Part shown: in pieces, positions 17,515-27,301 of the stretch
Position numbering within the stretch: position 1 is the stretch's first letter
Layout of the letters: each line of letters opens with the position of its first letter
From: Candidatus Jacksonbacteria bacterium RIFOXYB2_FULL_44_15
GTDB lineage: Bacteria; Patescibacteriota; Patescibacteriia; UBA9629
Assembly: GCA_001818235.1 (NCBI GenBank)
Contig: MHJY01000036.1
Span: 1-33,302, forward strand
Direction of reading: 5' to 3'
DNA length: 33,302 nt
Position numbers and translations under genes: made by a program
The notes under the pieces: generated by a model
Database searches by the model: none
Told to the model about the DNA's origin: nothing
Seen by the model: the letters and a program-made list of their open reading frames with translations, nothing else

Positions 17515-17610
17515 TTTGCTGGATATGCGATTTTATTCACAAGTTAAGGGCAAATTAAGTTGGACGAAGTCTTTTTAATTTACTAACGTCAATGCCCCTA
17601 GTAAAATATT

Positions 17611-18414
17611 ATGTATTTTTACCTTTACGACGCCTTTCTCCAAGATAAAAAATACACTAAACTGCTGTCCGAAATCGAAGCTCGACTAATTGATTTAAGT
17701 ATCCAAGGCCGGACTACCAAACTTAATATTTTAAATGACATCAAAGAATTGATTTTAGACGCCGTCAAGCATGGCGCCGAAACTGTGGTGGTGCTGGGTG
17801 ACGACAAAACTATCAGCAAAGCGATCGGCGCCGTAGTCAATTTACCTGTTACTTTAGGCATTATTCCGATCGGCGACAACAACTTGCTCGCCAAATATTT
17901 AGGCATCCCCGAAGGCCTAGCTGCCTGTGAAGTCTTATCTAAACGCGTAAAAGAACAACTGGATCTGGGTAAGGTCGGCAATCACCATTTTGCTTTTTAT
18001 CTTAAAGCGCTCTCTCCGCATATAAAAATTATCAGCGCCAACGACCAATATACCATCACGCCGATGTCATCCAATATGGAAGTTTACATCTGTAATTTTC
18101 GACCCGCTGATGTTCAACTTTCAACCGCCGGCCAAAAAAAGTTTTTCGTGCCGCACGACGGCTACCTGGAAGTGGTAATTAAAAATTTACGGATACCTTC
18201 GTTGCTGAACAAAATTTTTCTGAAAGATAATCGCCATCAGAATCAAGACGGCCAATATACAATTTTGCCTTTTAAAAAAATCAAACTCGAAGCTGAGGGC
18301 GACCATGATGTTAAATTAGTGCTTGATGACGACAGAATCATCAAACCGCCGGTGGAGATTGAGGTACTGCCGCGAAAAATTAATTTAATCGTCGGCCGGG
18401 AAAGAACTTTTTAA
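17611..18414 (+). CDS. Diacylglycerol/lipid kinase-like protein (NAD kinase-like fold)
   Basis: VVVLGDDKTISKAIGAVVNLPVTLGIIPIGDNNLLAKYLGIP resembles the GGDGT..EV..G.......GIIPLGTGND..R.LGIP pattern with a modified first motif. Confidence 0.7.
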   Translation: MYFYLYDAFLQDKKYTKLLSEIEARLIDLSIQGRTTKLNILNDIKELILDAVKHGAETVVVLGDDKTISKAIGAVVNLPVTLGIIPIGDNNLLAKYLGIPEGLAACEVLSKRVKEQLDLGKVGNHHFAFYLKALSPHIKIISANDQYTITPMSSNMEVYICNFRPADVQLSTAGQKKFFVPHDGYLEVVIKNLRIPSLLNKIFLKDNRHQNQDGQYTILPFKKIKLEAEGDHDVKLVLDDDRIIKPPVEIEVLPRKINLIVGRERTF

Positions 18415-18427
18415 ACCTCTGGCAAAT

Positions 18428-21094
18428 ATGTCTTTACCGAAAATTTATAATCCTCAAGAAATCGAGGACAAAATTTACCAGACTTGGGAAAAGTCCGGTT
18501 TTTTTCGGCCCAATAAATCGACAAATAAAAATTTTAGCATCGCCATGCCCCCGCCAAACGCGACCGGTGAGTTGCATTTAGGGCATGCCGTAATGTTGGC
18601 GATACAGGATATTATGGTCCGCTGGCAGAGAATGAAAGGCAAAGCCGTTTTATGGCTCCCAGGGACTGACCACGCGGCAATTGCCACGCAAAACAAAGTT
18701 GAAAAAATTTTACTGGCAAAAACCGGCCAAACCAGGCAAGCAATCGGCCGGACAAAATTTTTGGAGTCTGTTAATGATTTTGTCAGCAATTCCCAGCATG
18801 TAATCCGCGGCCAAGTGCGTAAAATTGGTTCGTCTTGCGACTGGTCGCGCGAACGCTACACTTTGGATCCAGGTCTTTCGACGGCGGTTAAAGAAGTCTT
18901 TGTCCGGATGTATCAAGACGGCCTGATTTATCGCGGCAACCGCATCGTCAATTGGTGTCCGCGCTGTATGTCCACCCTGGCTGATGACGAGGTTGAGTAC
19001 AAAGAAGAAACCGCCAAGCTTTATACTTTTGCCTACGACAAAAACTGCCCGATTAAAATTTCGACCACCCGCCCGGAAACAAAATTAGGGGACACAGCAA
19101 TTGCCGTTAATCCAAAAGATTTACGCTACAAAAAATTTATCGGACAAATTTTTAATGTGGACTTCTTAGGCCAAGCACTGACTTTAAAAGTAATTGCTGA
19201 TAATGCAGTGGATATAAAATTCGGCACCGGCGCCTTAGGCGTTACTCCGGCGCACAGTTTAGCTGATTTTGCTTTGGCGGAAAAGCATGAACTCCCAGTT
19301 ATTAAAGTAATCGACGAAAACGGGCGAATCATCAAGGGTCTAGGCGAATTCTCCGAGCTGAAGGTTATTGAGGCTAGAAAAAAAATTGTGGCTGAATTAA
19401 AAACCAAAAAACTGCTGATTTCTGAGGATCAGTGCCAGCACAATCTTTCAATTTGTTACCGTTGCGCAACACCGATTGAACCTTTAACATCACGGCAATG
19501 GTTTGTGGATGTAAATAAAAAAATAAAAATTAAAAATGAAAAACTAAAAAAAACTATTGGTAAAAAAACTGCTTCCTTGAAAAAATTAGCTCTGGGGGTC
19601 GTTAAAGCCGGAGAAATCAACATCATCCCTAAACGCTTTAACAAAATATATTTTCAGTGGATGGAAAATTTGCGCGACTGGTGCATTTCCCGGCAAATTT
19701 GGTTTGGACACCCGATTCCAGTGTATTATTGTCAAAAAAGTAACTGTCAAGAAATCATCGTTAGCCGTACACCTGTCTCCAAATGTCCAAAATGCGGTGG
19801 AACCAAGTTAAAACAAGACCCGGATACTTTAGATACCTGGTTTTCCTCAGGTCTTTGGACGTTTTCCACGCTGGGCTGGCCGAGTGAAACTAAAAACTTA
19901 AAAATAAAAAATAAAAATAATGGAATATTAAATGATCTTGAGCGGTTTCATCCGACAAGCGTGATGGAGACCGGTTATGACATTTTGTTCTTCTGGGTGG
20001 CGCGGATGATTTTGATGACCACCTACGCTTTAGGCGAGGTGCCGTTTAAAACAGTCTATTTGCATGGCCTTGTCCGCGACAAAGAGGGGAGAAAAATGTC
20101 TAAATCCCTGGGCAACGGCATTGATCCGGTGAAAATGATCAAAAAATACGGCGCTGATGCCGTGCGGCTGTCTTTGATTATCGGCACAACCCCCGGCAAC
20201 GATGTCCGGCTGTATGAGGAAAAAATCGCCGCTTATCGTAATTTTATCAACAAAATTTGGAATATCGCGCGATACATCATTGAAAATGAAAAAAGTAAAA
20301 CGAAAAATGAAAAACCACAATTAAAAATCAAAAATCTACAGCACTCTGACCAGTGGATTTTGTATGAACTGGAAAAATTGATAAAGAATGTTAATCATAA
20401 CTTAGAGCATTATCACTTTTCCCGCGCTGGCGAAGATATTTATGATTTTATCTGGCACAAACTGGCAGACTGGTACATCGAGGCGGCAAAAGTTGAAGCT
20501 GTACCGCATCAACAAGAACTACTTGATTATATTCTGAAAAAATGTTTGGTAATGTTGCATCCATTTGTGCCGTTTGTGACTGAGGAAATTTGGGGAATAA
20601 TGAACATTGAACAAGGAGCAATAAAAAATAATCTGTTGATGATTGAGCCGTGGGTAGAGAAAATTGATTTTAAAATTACCAGAGCGCAGGCGCAAAATTT
20701 TGTGAAAATTCAAGAAATAATTACGGCAATTAGAAACGCTCGGGCCGAACAAAAACTAGCGCCCGCGGAAATAATCAATTGTTTGATTGATTCACGTTTG
20801 GAAAATTTGATTGACGAAAACAGGGGATTGATTGAGAAGATGGCTAAAATCAAAATTTTGACAAAAAGCGACGAGCTTAAAACATTTGACCAAATCAACC
20901 TCTCTCACGCAAAAATCTATTTAGAAAAAATCACCAAACTTGAGCCAGCCAAAGATACTGCCCAGCTCGAAAAATACATTCAATCACTGGAAGCGCGGCT
21001 TAATAATCCTGACTTTTTGGCCAAAGCGCCGAAAGAGGTGATCGCTAAAGAAAAAACCCGGCTAGAGGAAGCGCGGGCGAGATTAACCCAATAA
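18428..21094 (+). CDS. valS: Valyl-tRNA synthetase
   Basis: PPPNATGELHLGHA (HIGH), GTDHAAIATQ, CISRQIWFGHPIPVYYC, KMSKSLGNGIDP (KMSKS), coiled-coil C-terminus. Confidence 0.95.
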   Translation: MSLPKIYNPQEIEDKIYQTWEKSGFFRPNKSTNKNFSIAMPPPNATGELHLGHAVMLAIQDIMVRWQRMKGKAVLWLPGTDHAAIATQNKVEKILLAKTGQTRQAIGRTKFLESVNDFVSNSQHVIRGQVRKIGSSCDWSRERYTLDPGLSTAVKEVFVRMYQDGLIYRGNRIVNWCPRCMSTLADDEVEYKEETAKLYTFAYDKNCPIKISTTRPETKLGDTAIAVNPKDLRYKKFIGQIFNVDFLGQALTLKVIADNAVDIKFGTGALGVTPAHSLADFALAEKHELPVIKVIDENGRIIKGLGEFSELKVIEARKKIVAELKTKKLLISEDQCQHNLSICYRCATPIEPLTSRQWFVDVNKKIKIKNEKLKKTIGKKTASLKKLALGVVKAGEINIIPKRFNKIYFQWMENLRDWCISRQIWFGHPIPVYYCQKSNCQEIIVSRTPVSKCPKCGGTKLKQDPDTLDTWFSSGLWTFSTLGWPSETKNLKIKNKNNGILNDLERFHPTSVMETGYDILFFWVARMILMTTYALGEVPFKTVYLHGLVRDKEGRKMSKSLGNGIDPVKMIKKYGADAVRLSLIIGTTPGNDVRLYEEKIAAYRNFINKIWNIARYIIENEKSKTKNEKPQLKIKNLQHSDQWILYELEKLIKNVNHNLEHYHFSRAGEDIYDFIWHKLADWYIEAAKVEAVPHQQELLDYILKKCLVMLHPFVPFVTEEIWGIMNIEQGAIKNNLLMIEPWVEKIDFKITRAQAQNFVKIQEIITAIRNARAEQKLAPAEIINCLIDSRLENLIDENRGLIEKMAKIKILTKSDELKTFDQINLSHAKIYLEKITKLEPAKDTAQLEKYIQSLEARLNNPDFLAKAPKEVIAKEKTRLEEARARLTQ

Positions 21095-21117
21095 AAAAAA
21101 TTGACTCATAACAACAC

Positions 21118-21696
21118 ATGCTTCATAAAATTGTTTACGACGTAGAAACTAAACGCGCTTTTGACGAAGTTGCCGGCCGCGACCCCAGCAAACTCGGCAT
21201 ATCAATCGTAGTTGTCTATGATTACGCTGACGACATGTACAAAACTTTCCGCGAAGAAGATCTTAAAAAAATGTGGCCGCTGTTCGAAAACGCGGACTTG
21301 ATAATCGGCTATAATCATAAAAATTTCGACAATAAGGTTTTATCGGCCTATTACCCGGGTAATCTGGACGCGATGCCGCACTTGGACTTATTGGAAGAAT
21401 TCTATCGCGCCGCCGGCTTTAGAGTACGGCTGGCTAATTTGGCGCAGGTTAATTTAGGTGAAGCCAAACTCGCTGATGGACTCCAAGCCATTAAATGGTA
21501 TCAGCAAGGTGATTTTGAATCCTTAGAGCGCTACTGCCGGCAAGACGTAAAAGTGACCAAGGATTTGTACGAACACGCTTTAAAGCACGGGAAATTAAAA
21601 TACAAAGAAATCACGGAAATAAAAGAAATCCCGCTCAATACCAGCGCTTGGGGAGAAATCAAAAGCAAGACCATTAATTATACGTTACCGTTTTAA
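21118..21696 (+). CDS. YprB-like RNase H-fold 3'-5' exonuclease domain protein
   Basis: IVYDVETKRAF, ADLIIGYNHKNFDNKVL, LERYCRQDVKVTKDLYEHAL exonuclease motifs. Confidence 0.7.
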   Translation: MLHKIVYDVETKRAFDEVAGRDPSKLGISIVVVYDYADDMYKTFREEDLKKMWPLFENADLIIGYNHKNFDNKVLSAYYPGNLDAMPHLDLLEEFYRAAGFRVRLANLAQVNLGEAKLADGLQAIKWYQQGDFESLERYCRQDVKVTKDLYEHALKHGKLKYKEITEIKEIPLNTSAWGEIKSKTINYTLPF

Positions 21697-21758
21697 AATA
21701 TCAGTTAGTGAGTTAACGGATTAACTCGTTAACCCATAAACTGTTTAGATTTAGGTAT

Positions 21759-21992
21759 ATGTCTGATCCCAGAATTTCCAAAGTAGTAGTTTTGCGCGAC
21801 GTGTGTATCGGCGCCGCGCCTTGTACCGTGGTCGCGCCGGACGCCTTTGAACTTGATTCCGAAGGCAAGGCTGTAGTCAAAGACAGCTGGAAAAACACGG
21901 CTGGCAAAACTGTTCTAGAAGCGGCCCAATCCTGCCCAGTCAACGCTATCGAAGTTTACGACGAGGCCGGCACAAAAATCTATCCGAAATAA
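21759..21992 (+). CDS. Small single-cluster ferredoxin
   Basis: 77 aa; RDVCIGAAPCTVVAPDAFELD...AAQSCPVNAIEVYDEAG. Confidence 0.85.
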   Translation: MSDPRISKVVVLRDVCIGAAPCTVVAPDAFELDSEGKAVVKDSWKNTAGKTVLEAAQSCPVNAIEVYDEAGTKIYPK

Positions 21993-22010
21993 AATAGGTT
22001 CCTGTAATCT

Positions 22011-25000
22011 ATGTCTGCCGAGACACAACCACAATTTGGATTTGAACAGCCAGAATATCAGCCTAATATTCAGGTTCTTACTGCTGAAAAAGAAAAAATT
22101 AGTACCCCAGAGGAGACTGACCAAAAAATTATTGATTGGGCTAAAGAGTGGCTAGAAAAAGCATTTGATCAAAATCAGAATCTCGACCCAGATATACCCC
22201 TTGAAGTACAGATAGGAATACAAAACGAACTGGAAACAAAAATCGCCAACCTAACTGATCCTCAATATCTTACTACTGGTTATTTATCGCCGGAGTATAA
22301 AAATGGCGTTAATATTTTTTTTAGTGAACTGGTAAAATTTATTGGCACTCACGCACGCTCGGCCAATAAATTAGAACGCGATAAATTGACTCGCTTTATA
22401 GGAACCATTACAAATGCATTATTTTCCAGTAGCGGGAGCATCGACACGCAAATGGATGCTGATGTATTACTTTTGGAAACTGCAAAGTTAACGCGGATAC
22501 CGCAGGCGCGCGGATTTCTCAGCAGCGGAATTTTAAGCTCATTGGCTTATCAATTACAATTCTCTGGAGAGGCCGCCCGTCGAATTATCAAAAGCTTCCC
22601 GCTATTACCGCCGGAAGAACAAATGGATGTATTAAAACAACTGGCGACAGTCGGCGCGACCGCCCTTGGCACCGGGTACTTAGAAGCCTTTGGACTAGTA
22701 AAAAAGATCGTTGAGCAAGGGCAAAACGAAAATAATTCACCGCTAGTTCAGTACGAAGCTAACCTTGTTTTGGAACAACTTAATCAAGAAACGCATTCAC
22801 CCAGCCTTGATCTTGTTACGTCAGGGCGGCCGGATGAATCACGTTTGGCAGAAAAGGGTATTGCAGAAAGATTAACGGAAAGCCAAAAATGGGAATCGTT
22901 GATTAATTCTGACCTAAAGCCGAGTAATGATACTTATGCCCGGGTGGCCGCGGATGCGATCGCGACTCTTGACCACAGCGGTTTACCGCAAAAATTAACA
23001 CAATTGGAGCTGTCCACGTTGCCCGAAAAGCCAAATGCGATTAATCTTGGCATACTAAAACGAGTTTTGTATAAAGCCGATAATCCTGACGAATATCATT
23101 TAGACCTAATTAATGACCTCAGAACTACCAATCTACAAATTATTGAAAAATTAAACGGAAAAGAAAACCCTGCGCAAGAATGGGCGGGGATATCAGACGT
23201 CTTATCAGAGAGAGAATGGGCTGATTATCTGGACTTATGCAATCAAAAAAAGCAGTGGGATGTCCAGTTTCGACAAAAACAAGAAGATGTAGAAAAAGAA
23301 AGGCTAATGCAAGCCGAACAGGCAAGCCTGGATTTTTTAATCTTCTTTCAAAACGAGGCGCCAAAAATTATTGAACAAGATACTACCGATAAAGCGCAAA
23401 TGTTAAAACAACTCTATGATAATTTCAATTCCCATTTTATTGCGCTACAACAAAATCATGACCCTTTGTTAATGGAACAAGCGTTCAGCGCGGCAGAAAA
23501 ATTTATTTATTCCCTGAGATATAAAGAAATTTTGAGCGAATCGATAAGACTTCATAATTACGTCCAAGAGTTAGACATGCCAAAGGATGCAAAAGAAAGT
23601 CTTTTGGAATCTCTTTACATACTTAAAGATTCAATACCCAAAAAAAATGATTACCCTCCAGAAGTACAGCTTCTTATTAACCAGCACGAAGCGCTGAATT
23701 TGCGACACAGACAAGTCAACGAGCAGGCTTTAACCGAACTCAAAAATTATGCTGACTCGCTAGTTCCAAAAGATGCAGAAGAAAAATTTTTAACGCTTAT
23801 TAACAAACTTAAAGCGCAGTATCCAGAATTTGCCGATGATTTAGGCCAATATTTAACAAATCTCCAAGCAGATCTTGCGCCCAACTACTTCCCGGCCCAT
23901 TTTATCGACTATCAAGACAGCCCAGATGATCCAGCCTTAAACCCGTTTCCCGAAGGCAGTGCCGACGAAAACATAGCCTTATTTTTACAGGATCTACATT
24001 CGCCGGCTATGCGGGACAAGATCGAAGAAGACTTGGGCTTTAGCCTAAACGAACTGCCTTTAAACTCGCAAATCCATCTCTTGCGCTATTTGGCGAAGCA
24101 AAATAACACGGAGTGGCAACAGATTAGCGCTGTTTTTAAACAAAACCAAGCGACCCAGCCAGAATTGGCTATTTCTTTCCTCGCTTGCGCGGAAAATCAG
24201 CAATACGGTGATTTGATAATTGATCTTGCCTCGCGGCTCGAAAATCGCCCGGAGTTAACTAAACAAGTTTTGGAGCAATACGGCGAAATCGTAACTTTTG
24301 CACAAAAATTTCGTCAAATTGTAATGCCTTACCTCTTACAAGAAGCGCCAAACTTTAATCAAGATGATTTTTTTAGAGGGATGCTCCATTCAGCGAATAT
24401 TTACCTGGTTATTAGCGAACAAGAAATTCGCAACAATCCAAATATCGAATATCAAACTATATTAGATACTCTAAAAGAGCAGTGCCCTGGATTTGATCCG
24501 AGCAATTGCGCTGAAGCGGTAATTGCTGAGGCGGTAGTGGAACTGGTGAATCAAGTGGGGCTGGAAAAAACTCGCGATGTCTTAAACCGCGTTGCCCGCA
24601 ACAATTCGGACCAAAACGTACAAGAGCTAATCAATACTGCAATTTCATTTATAACCCCGCCGGTAGACGGCACGGCCGTACACCGCGTTGATGATTTATA
24701 CGAACACTTAATTAAATTCGAAGGCTACGAATACAGTACGCACGAAGCCGAATTAAAATTATTAAACAAATATACGACCCCCAATGATTTAATATTGGAT
24801 GACGGTTGCGGCACCGGCCGCCTCCTAATCCCACTTCGGCGAGAACTAGGCCGTAATGTTACTGGCCTGGATTATACAGGCCGACATGTAAATTATATTA
24901 AAAAGCAATTGCCTGACGCGCCAATATTACAAGGCGACTGGACAAATTTGGGTCTAAAGAAAGAAGCCTTTACCGTCGTTTATAGCCTGGGACGGAACAT

Positions 25001-25400
25001 CTTGCATGAATATCGGCCAGAACGCCAAAATCAGCTCTTCGCCGAAGCTAATCGCGTCCTTCAAATTGGGGGAAAGTTCATTATTGATATACCAGACCGC
25101 GATCTGGGGCATTATAAAAAAATAGTGGATGCCCACCGTGAGATTATGCAAGAACGAGGGATCGAAACTTTTCGCCAAAAAGGCCTGATTTACGACAGCC
25201 CTGATGACAAAAATTATTCTACCCGCTATTTATATAGTGAAGATGATATTTTAAAATTAGCGACTAGTAACGGTTTCGAAATCGAAGTAACCGAACGTGC
25301 ACCTTTAAACAATGGTTACGATGATGAAAATATTTATTATGTCTTAAAAAAAGTTGCTGAAGTAGCAAGTAACGCAGACACTAACTCAAACTTGTCGTAG
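22011..25400 (+). CDS. Large helical protein of unknown function with C-terminal class I SAM-dependent methyltransferase domain
   Basis: 1129 aa; C-terminal LILDDGCGTGRLLIPLRRELGRNVTGLDYTGRHVNYIKK...ADPSNL-like region; first ~900 aa match no family I recognise. Confidence 0.75.
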   Translation: MSAETQPQFGFEQPEYQPNIQVLTAEKEKISTPEETDQKIIDWAKEWLEKAFDQNQNLDPDIPLEVQIGIQNELETKIANLTDPQYLTTGYLSPEYKNGVNIFFSELVKFIGTHARSANKLERDKLTRFIGTITNALFSSSGSIDTQMDADVLLLETAKLTRIPQARGFLSSGILSSLAYQLQFSGEAARRIIKSFPLLPPEEQMDVLKQLATVGATALGTGYLEAFGLVKKIVEQGQNENNSPLVQYEANLVLEQLNQETHSPSLDLVTSGRPDESRLAEKGIAERLTESQKWESLINSDLKPSNDTYARVAADAIATLDHSGLPQKLTQLELSTLPEKPNAINLGILKRVLYKADNPDEYHLDLINDLRTTNLQIIEKLNGKENPAQEWAGISDVLSEREWADYLDLCNQKKQWDVQFRQKQEDVEKERLMQAEQASLDFLIFFQNEAPKIIEQDTTDKAQMLKQLYDNFNSHFIALQQNHDPLLMEQAFSAAEKFIYSLRYKEILSESIRLHNYVQELDMPKDAKESLLESLYILKDSIPKKNDYPPEVQLLINQHEALNLRHRQVNEQALTELKNYADSLVPKDAEEKFLTLINKLKAQYPEFADDLGQYLTNLQADLAPNYFPAHFIDYQDSPDDPALNPFPEGSADENIALFLQDLHSPAMRDKIEEDLGFSLNELPLNSQIHLLRYLAKQNNTEWQQISAVFKQNQATQPELAISFLACAENQQYGDLIIDLASRLENRPELTKQVLEQYGEIVTFAQKFRQIVMPYLLQEAPNFNQDDFFRGMLHSANIYLVISEQEIRNNPNIEYQTILDTLKEQCPGFDPSNCAEAVIAEAVVELVNQVGLEKTRDVLNRVARNNSDQNVQELINTAISFITPPVDGTAVHRVDDLYEHLIKFEGYEYSTHEAELKLLNKYTTPNDLILDDGCGTGRLLIPLRRELGRNVTGLDYTGRHVNYIKKQLPDAPILQGDWTNLGLKKEAFTVVYSLGRNILHEYRPERQNQLFAEANRVLQIGGKFIIDIPDRDLGHYKKIVDAHREIMQERGIETFRQKGLIYDSPDDKNYSTRYLYSEDDILKLATSNGFEIEVTERAPLNNGYDDENIYYVLKKVAEVASNADTNSNLS

Positions 25401-25405
25401 GTAGA

Positions 25406-26251
25406 TTAGGAGGATTTAGTACTGTTTGCTTTCTGCACCCAAGGCGCATCCGCCTCGGGCGGACAAGCGCGCGCACCTGTAGTCGCTTGCGCCCAGGCTA
25501 ATTTAAAAAAAGTTTTCATGGTGTTATAAATATGTGGACTCTCTAAAATAACGCCGATTAGTTCGTCGGCGCGGTAAGATATAAAAGCGACCTTATTCTG
25601 GCCATAAATATTTACTTCTACCGCGACTGGATAATCTTCGCCAGAAATTACTAATGTTTCGCGTAAAGATTTTTCGTCCAATTGGTGATAATTAACTGTT
25701 TCCTTTGACATTGGCGCGATAACTTGAGCTTTAATTCCAGCTTTCACCCGAGCTTTAATATAAGTGGCGTCCAGCCATTTTTTTAAATTAGGTTCAATTT
25801 CTGCGGGCGTAAGTAAGGCATAGATCATTTCCGTATTAACCAGCGTGTCCAAATAAACCTGTTTTAGCCCTTCCACGCCCTCAAAAAACCTGATTCCTGG
25901 CCGGCCGGAAATAAGGTTAAAAGCCGAAATCAATCCAGGCAGGGAACTGGTAAGTGTTTTTTCAACGTTTTTTAACTGCCCTTGGCGCTCTTCCAAAAGC
26001 GCGGCCAGTGCGGACGGGTGAGTCGAGCGAAAAGTGGTTACCTGGCCAGGCTTGGTTTCTTTCTCTGCCAGCCCCAGCTTAACTAAATCATCCAGCAACT
26101 TATAAACCAACGCCCGCTTATAGGGCGTTTTTAATGTTAAGTCCCGCGCCTTAAGAGCACCAATTTTAAGCAGGGTCTCGTAGATTACGATTTGATCCGA
26201 AGTTAAACCGATTGTTTGTAATAGGGATTCATGCATAGCTGTATTATACAC
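25406..26251 (-). CDS. TrmB-family transcriptional regulator
   Basis: LTSDQIVIYETLLKIGALKARDLTLKTPYKRALVYKLLDDLVKLGLAEKETKPGQVTTFRSTHPSAL winged helix with a C-terminal TrmB-like effector region. Confidence 0.8.
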   Translation of the reverse strand: MYNTAMHESLLQTIGLTSDQIVIYETLLKIGALKARDLTLKTPYKRALVYKLLDDLVKLGLAEKETKPGQVTTFRSTHPSALAALLEERQGQLKNVEKTLTSSLPGLISAFNLISGRPGIRFFEGVEGLKQVYLDTLVNTEMIYALLTPAEIEPNLKKWLDATYIKARVKAGIKAQVIAPMSKETVNYHQLDEKSLRETLVISGEDYPVAVEVNIYGQNKVAFISYRADELIGVILESPHIYNTMKTFFKLAWAQATTGARACPPEADAPWVQKANSTKSS

Positions 26252-26366
26252 CTGCCTCGATATATTGTCAAAAAAACTATGACACTTTTTTGGCTTTATT
26301 ATTAGCCTTTTTGAGTTTATTACTAGCCTAATTCGCTGTTACTTAATGATTATTGTCTATCTACTC

Positions 26367-26395
26367 TTGACAATATTTTAGACATATGCTATAAT
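26367..26395 (+). promoter_or_regulatory. Full-consensus sigma70 promoter TTGACA-N17-TATAAT
   Basis: TTGACA 26367-26372, spacer 26373-26389 (17 nt), TATAAT 26390-26395; points into a non-coding region. Confidence 0.85.
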
Positions 26396-26401
26396 ACGCA
26401 G

Positions 26402-26553
26402 TCAAATTGAAAATTTAAACAGCCGGCTTTTAGACAACCAGCTAAAAGCTAGCCTAACGAGGAGAGAGAAAATTAACTGGGCTCATTTTATCATGTCTAT
26501 ATTTAACGTGACATAAATGGCCTCGGAATCTCTCCGGGGCCATTTATTTTTTC
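26402..26553 (+). ncRNA. Structured RNA element 1 with terminator
   Basis: Starts just after the consensus promoter; CTTTTAG/CTAAAAG and ATGTC/GACAT hairpins; GGAGAGAG 26461-26468; terminator hairpin AATGGCC...GGCCATT + TATTTTTT (26515-26552). Confidence 0.65.
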
Positions 26554-26579
26554 GCCAACATCACAACCGGAGCGGAAAG

Positions 26580-26762
26580 ATCGATGTAGAAGAGGAGAGA
26601 GTAAATTACTTAAGTCTACTGGCAGGTGTGTTGATAAAATAAAAAAGTTAAATCAACAACTGCCAACTAAGTAAATACAAATAGCTTGTCGTGCCAACTG
26701 CTCTTGCGGTAAAAGCCTTTGGCTACACCCAAAAGCGGCGGCCTCGTCTACATCGATTTTTT
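26580..26762 (+). ncRNA. Structured RNA element 2 closed by a long terminal stem
   Basis: ATCGATGTAGA (26580-26590) perfectly complementary to TCTACATCGAT (26747-26757), extended by GAGG/CCTC, followed by TTTTTT; GGAGAGAG at 26594-26601; inner hairpin TGGCAG...CTGCCA. Confidence 0.65.
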
Positions 26763-26783
26763 CGCCAAATCAAGGTAGCAGTC

Positions 26784-26897
26784 AGAAAAGTGGGGAGAGA
26801 GAATTAGTGCCGGACAATCCTTAAACTGGTTTTTGGATCAATAAAAGATCTAAAAACTAGAATAACGGAGAAAGCCGCACCCTATCCCTACTTTTCT
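26784..26897 (+). ncRNA. Structured RNA element 3 closed by a long terminal stem
   Basis: AGAAAAGTGGGGA (26784-26796) pairs with TCCCTACTTTTCT (26885-26897); GGAGAGAG 26794-26801; inner GGTTTTTGGATC/GATCTAAAAAC hairpin. Confidence 0.6.
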
Positions 26898-26924
26898 CAC
26901 TACTATCTTTAAATAGAAAGTGAG

Positions 26925-27080
26925 TTGAAAATTTAAACCGTGCTCTTGATTTTAGACAATTAAATTAACCTACCGAAAGGAGAGAGTTAATTTCCTAAGG
27001 TCACGAGCCGACCATAAAAATAGCCAAGCGGAATACCCAACTCTGCACAGCTGTGCGGAGGGATACAAGCTTGGCTACAA
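26925..27080 (+). ncRNA. Structured RNA element 4, partly homologous to element 1
   Basis: Shares TTGAAAATTTAAAC, TTTTAGACAA and GGAGAGAG (26979-26986) in the same order as element 1; hairpin TAGCCAAGC...GCTTGGCTA enclosing GCACAGCTGTGC. Confidence 0.55.
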
Positions 27081-27225
27081 AAAGTGCGAAAATATCCTTA
27101 ACTTTACCGCTTAAAACGGTAATAGTGAGGAGACTCTCGGGACAAAAATTTATTGCCCCGAGAAATGTCCTTACTAACTAACCCCTGGACAAAGATTTAC
27201 TATGCCTACTTAAAGAATAAAAAAA

Positions 27226-27298
27226 TAAGTAAGAAAATACGCTGCCAGTGAGCTTTTTTTTACAACTTTGCTCATTGGCAGTAATTTCCTTACTTTTT
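27226..27298 (+). terminator. Long hairpin AAGTAAG..CTGCCAGTGAGC..GCTCATTGGCAG..CTTACTT
   Basis: Two stacked stem segments with a T-rich loop and following TTTTTATT; terminator-like or RNA domain. Confidence 0.5.
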
Positions 27299-27301
27299 AT
27301 T

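Noticed and set aside
26461-26990. GGAGAGAG motifs as Shine-Dalgarno sites for tiny ORFs
   Set aside because: No ATG and no ORF of useful length at proper spacing; in-frame stops (TAA/TAG) follow almost at once.
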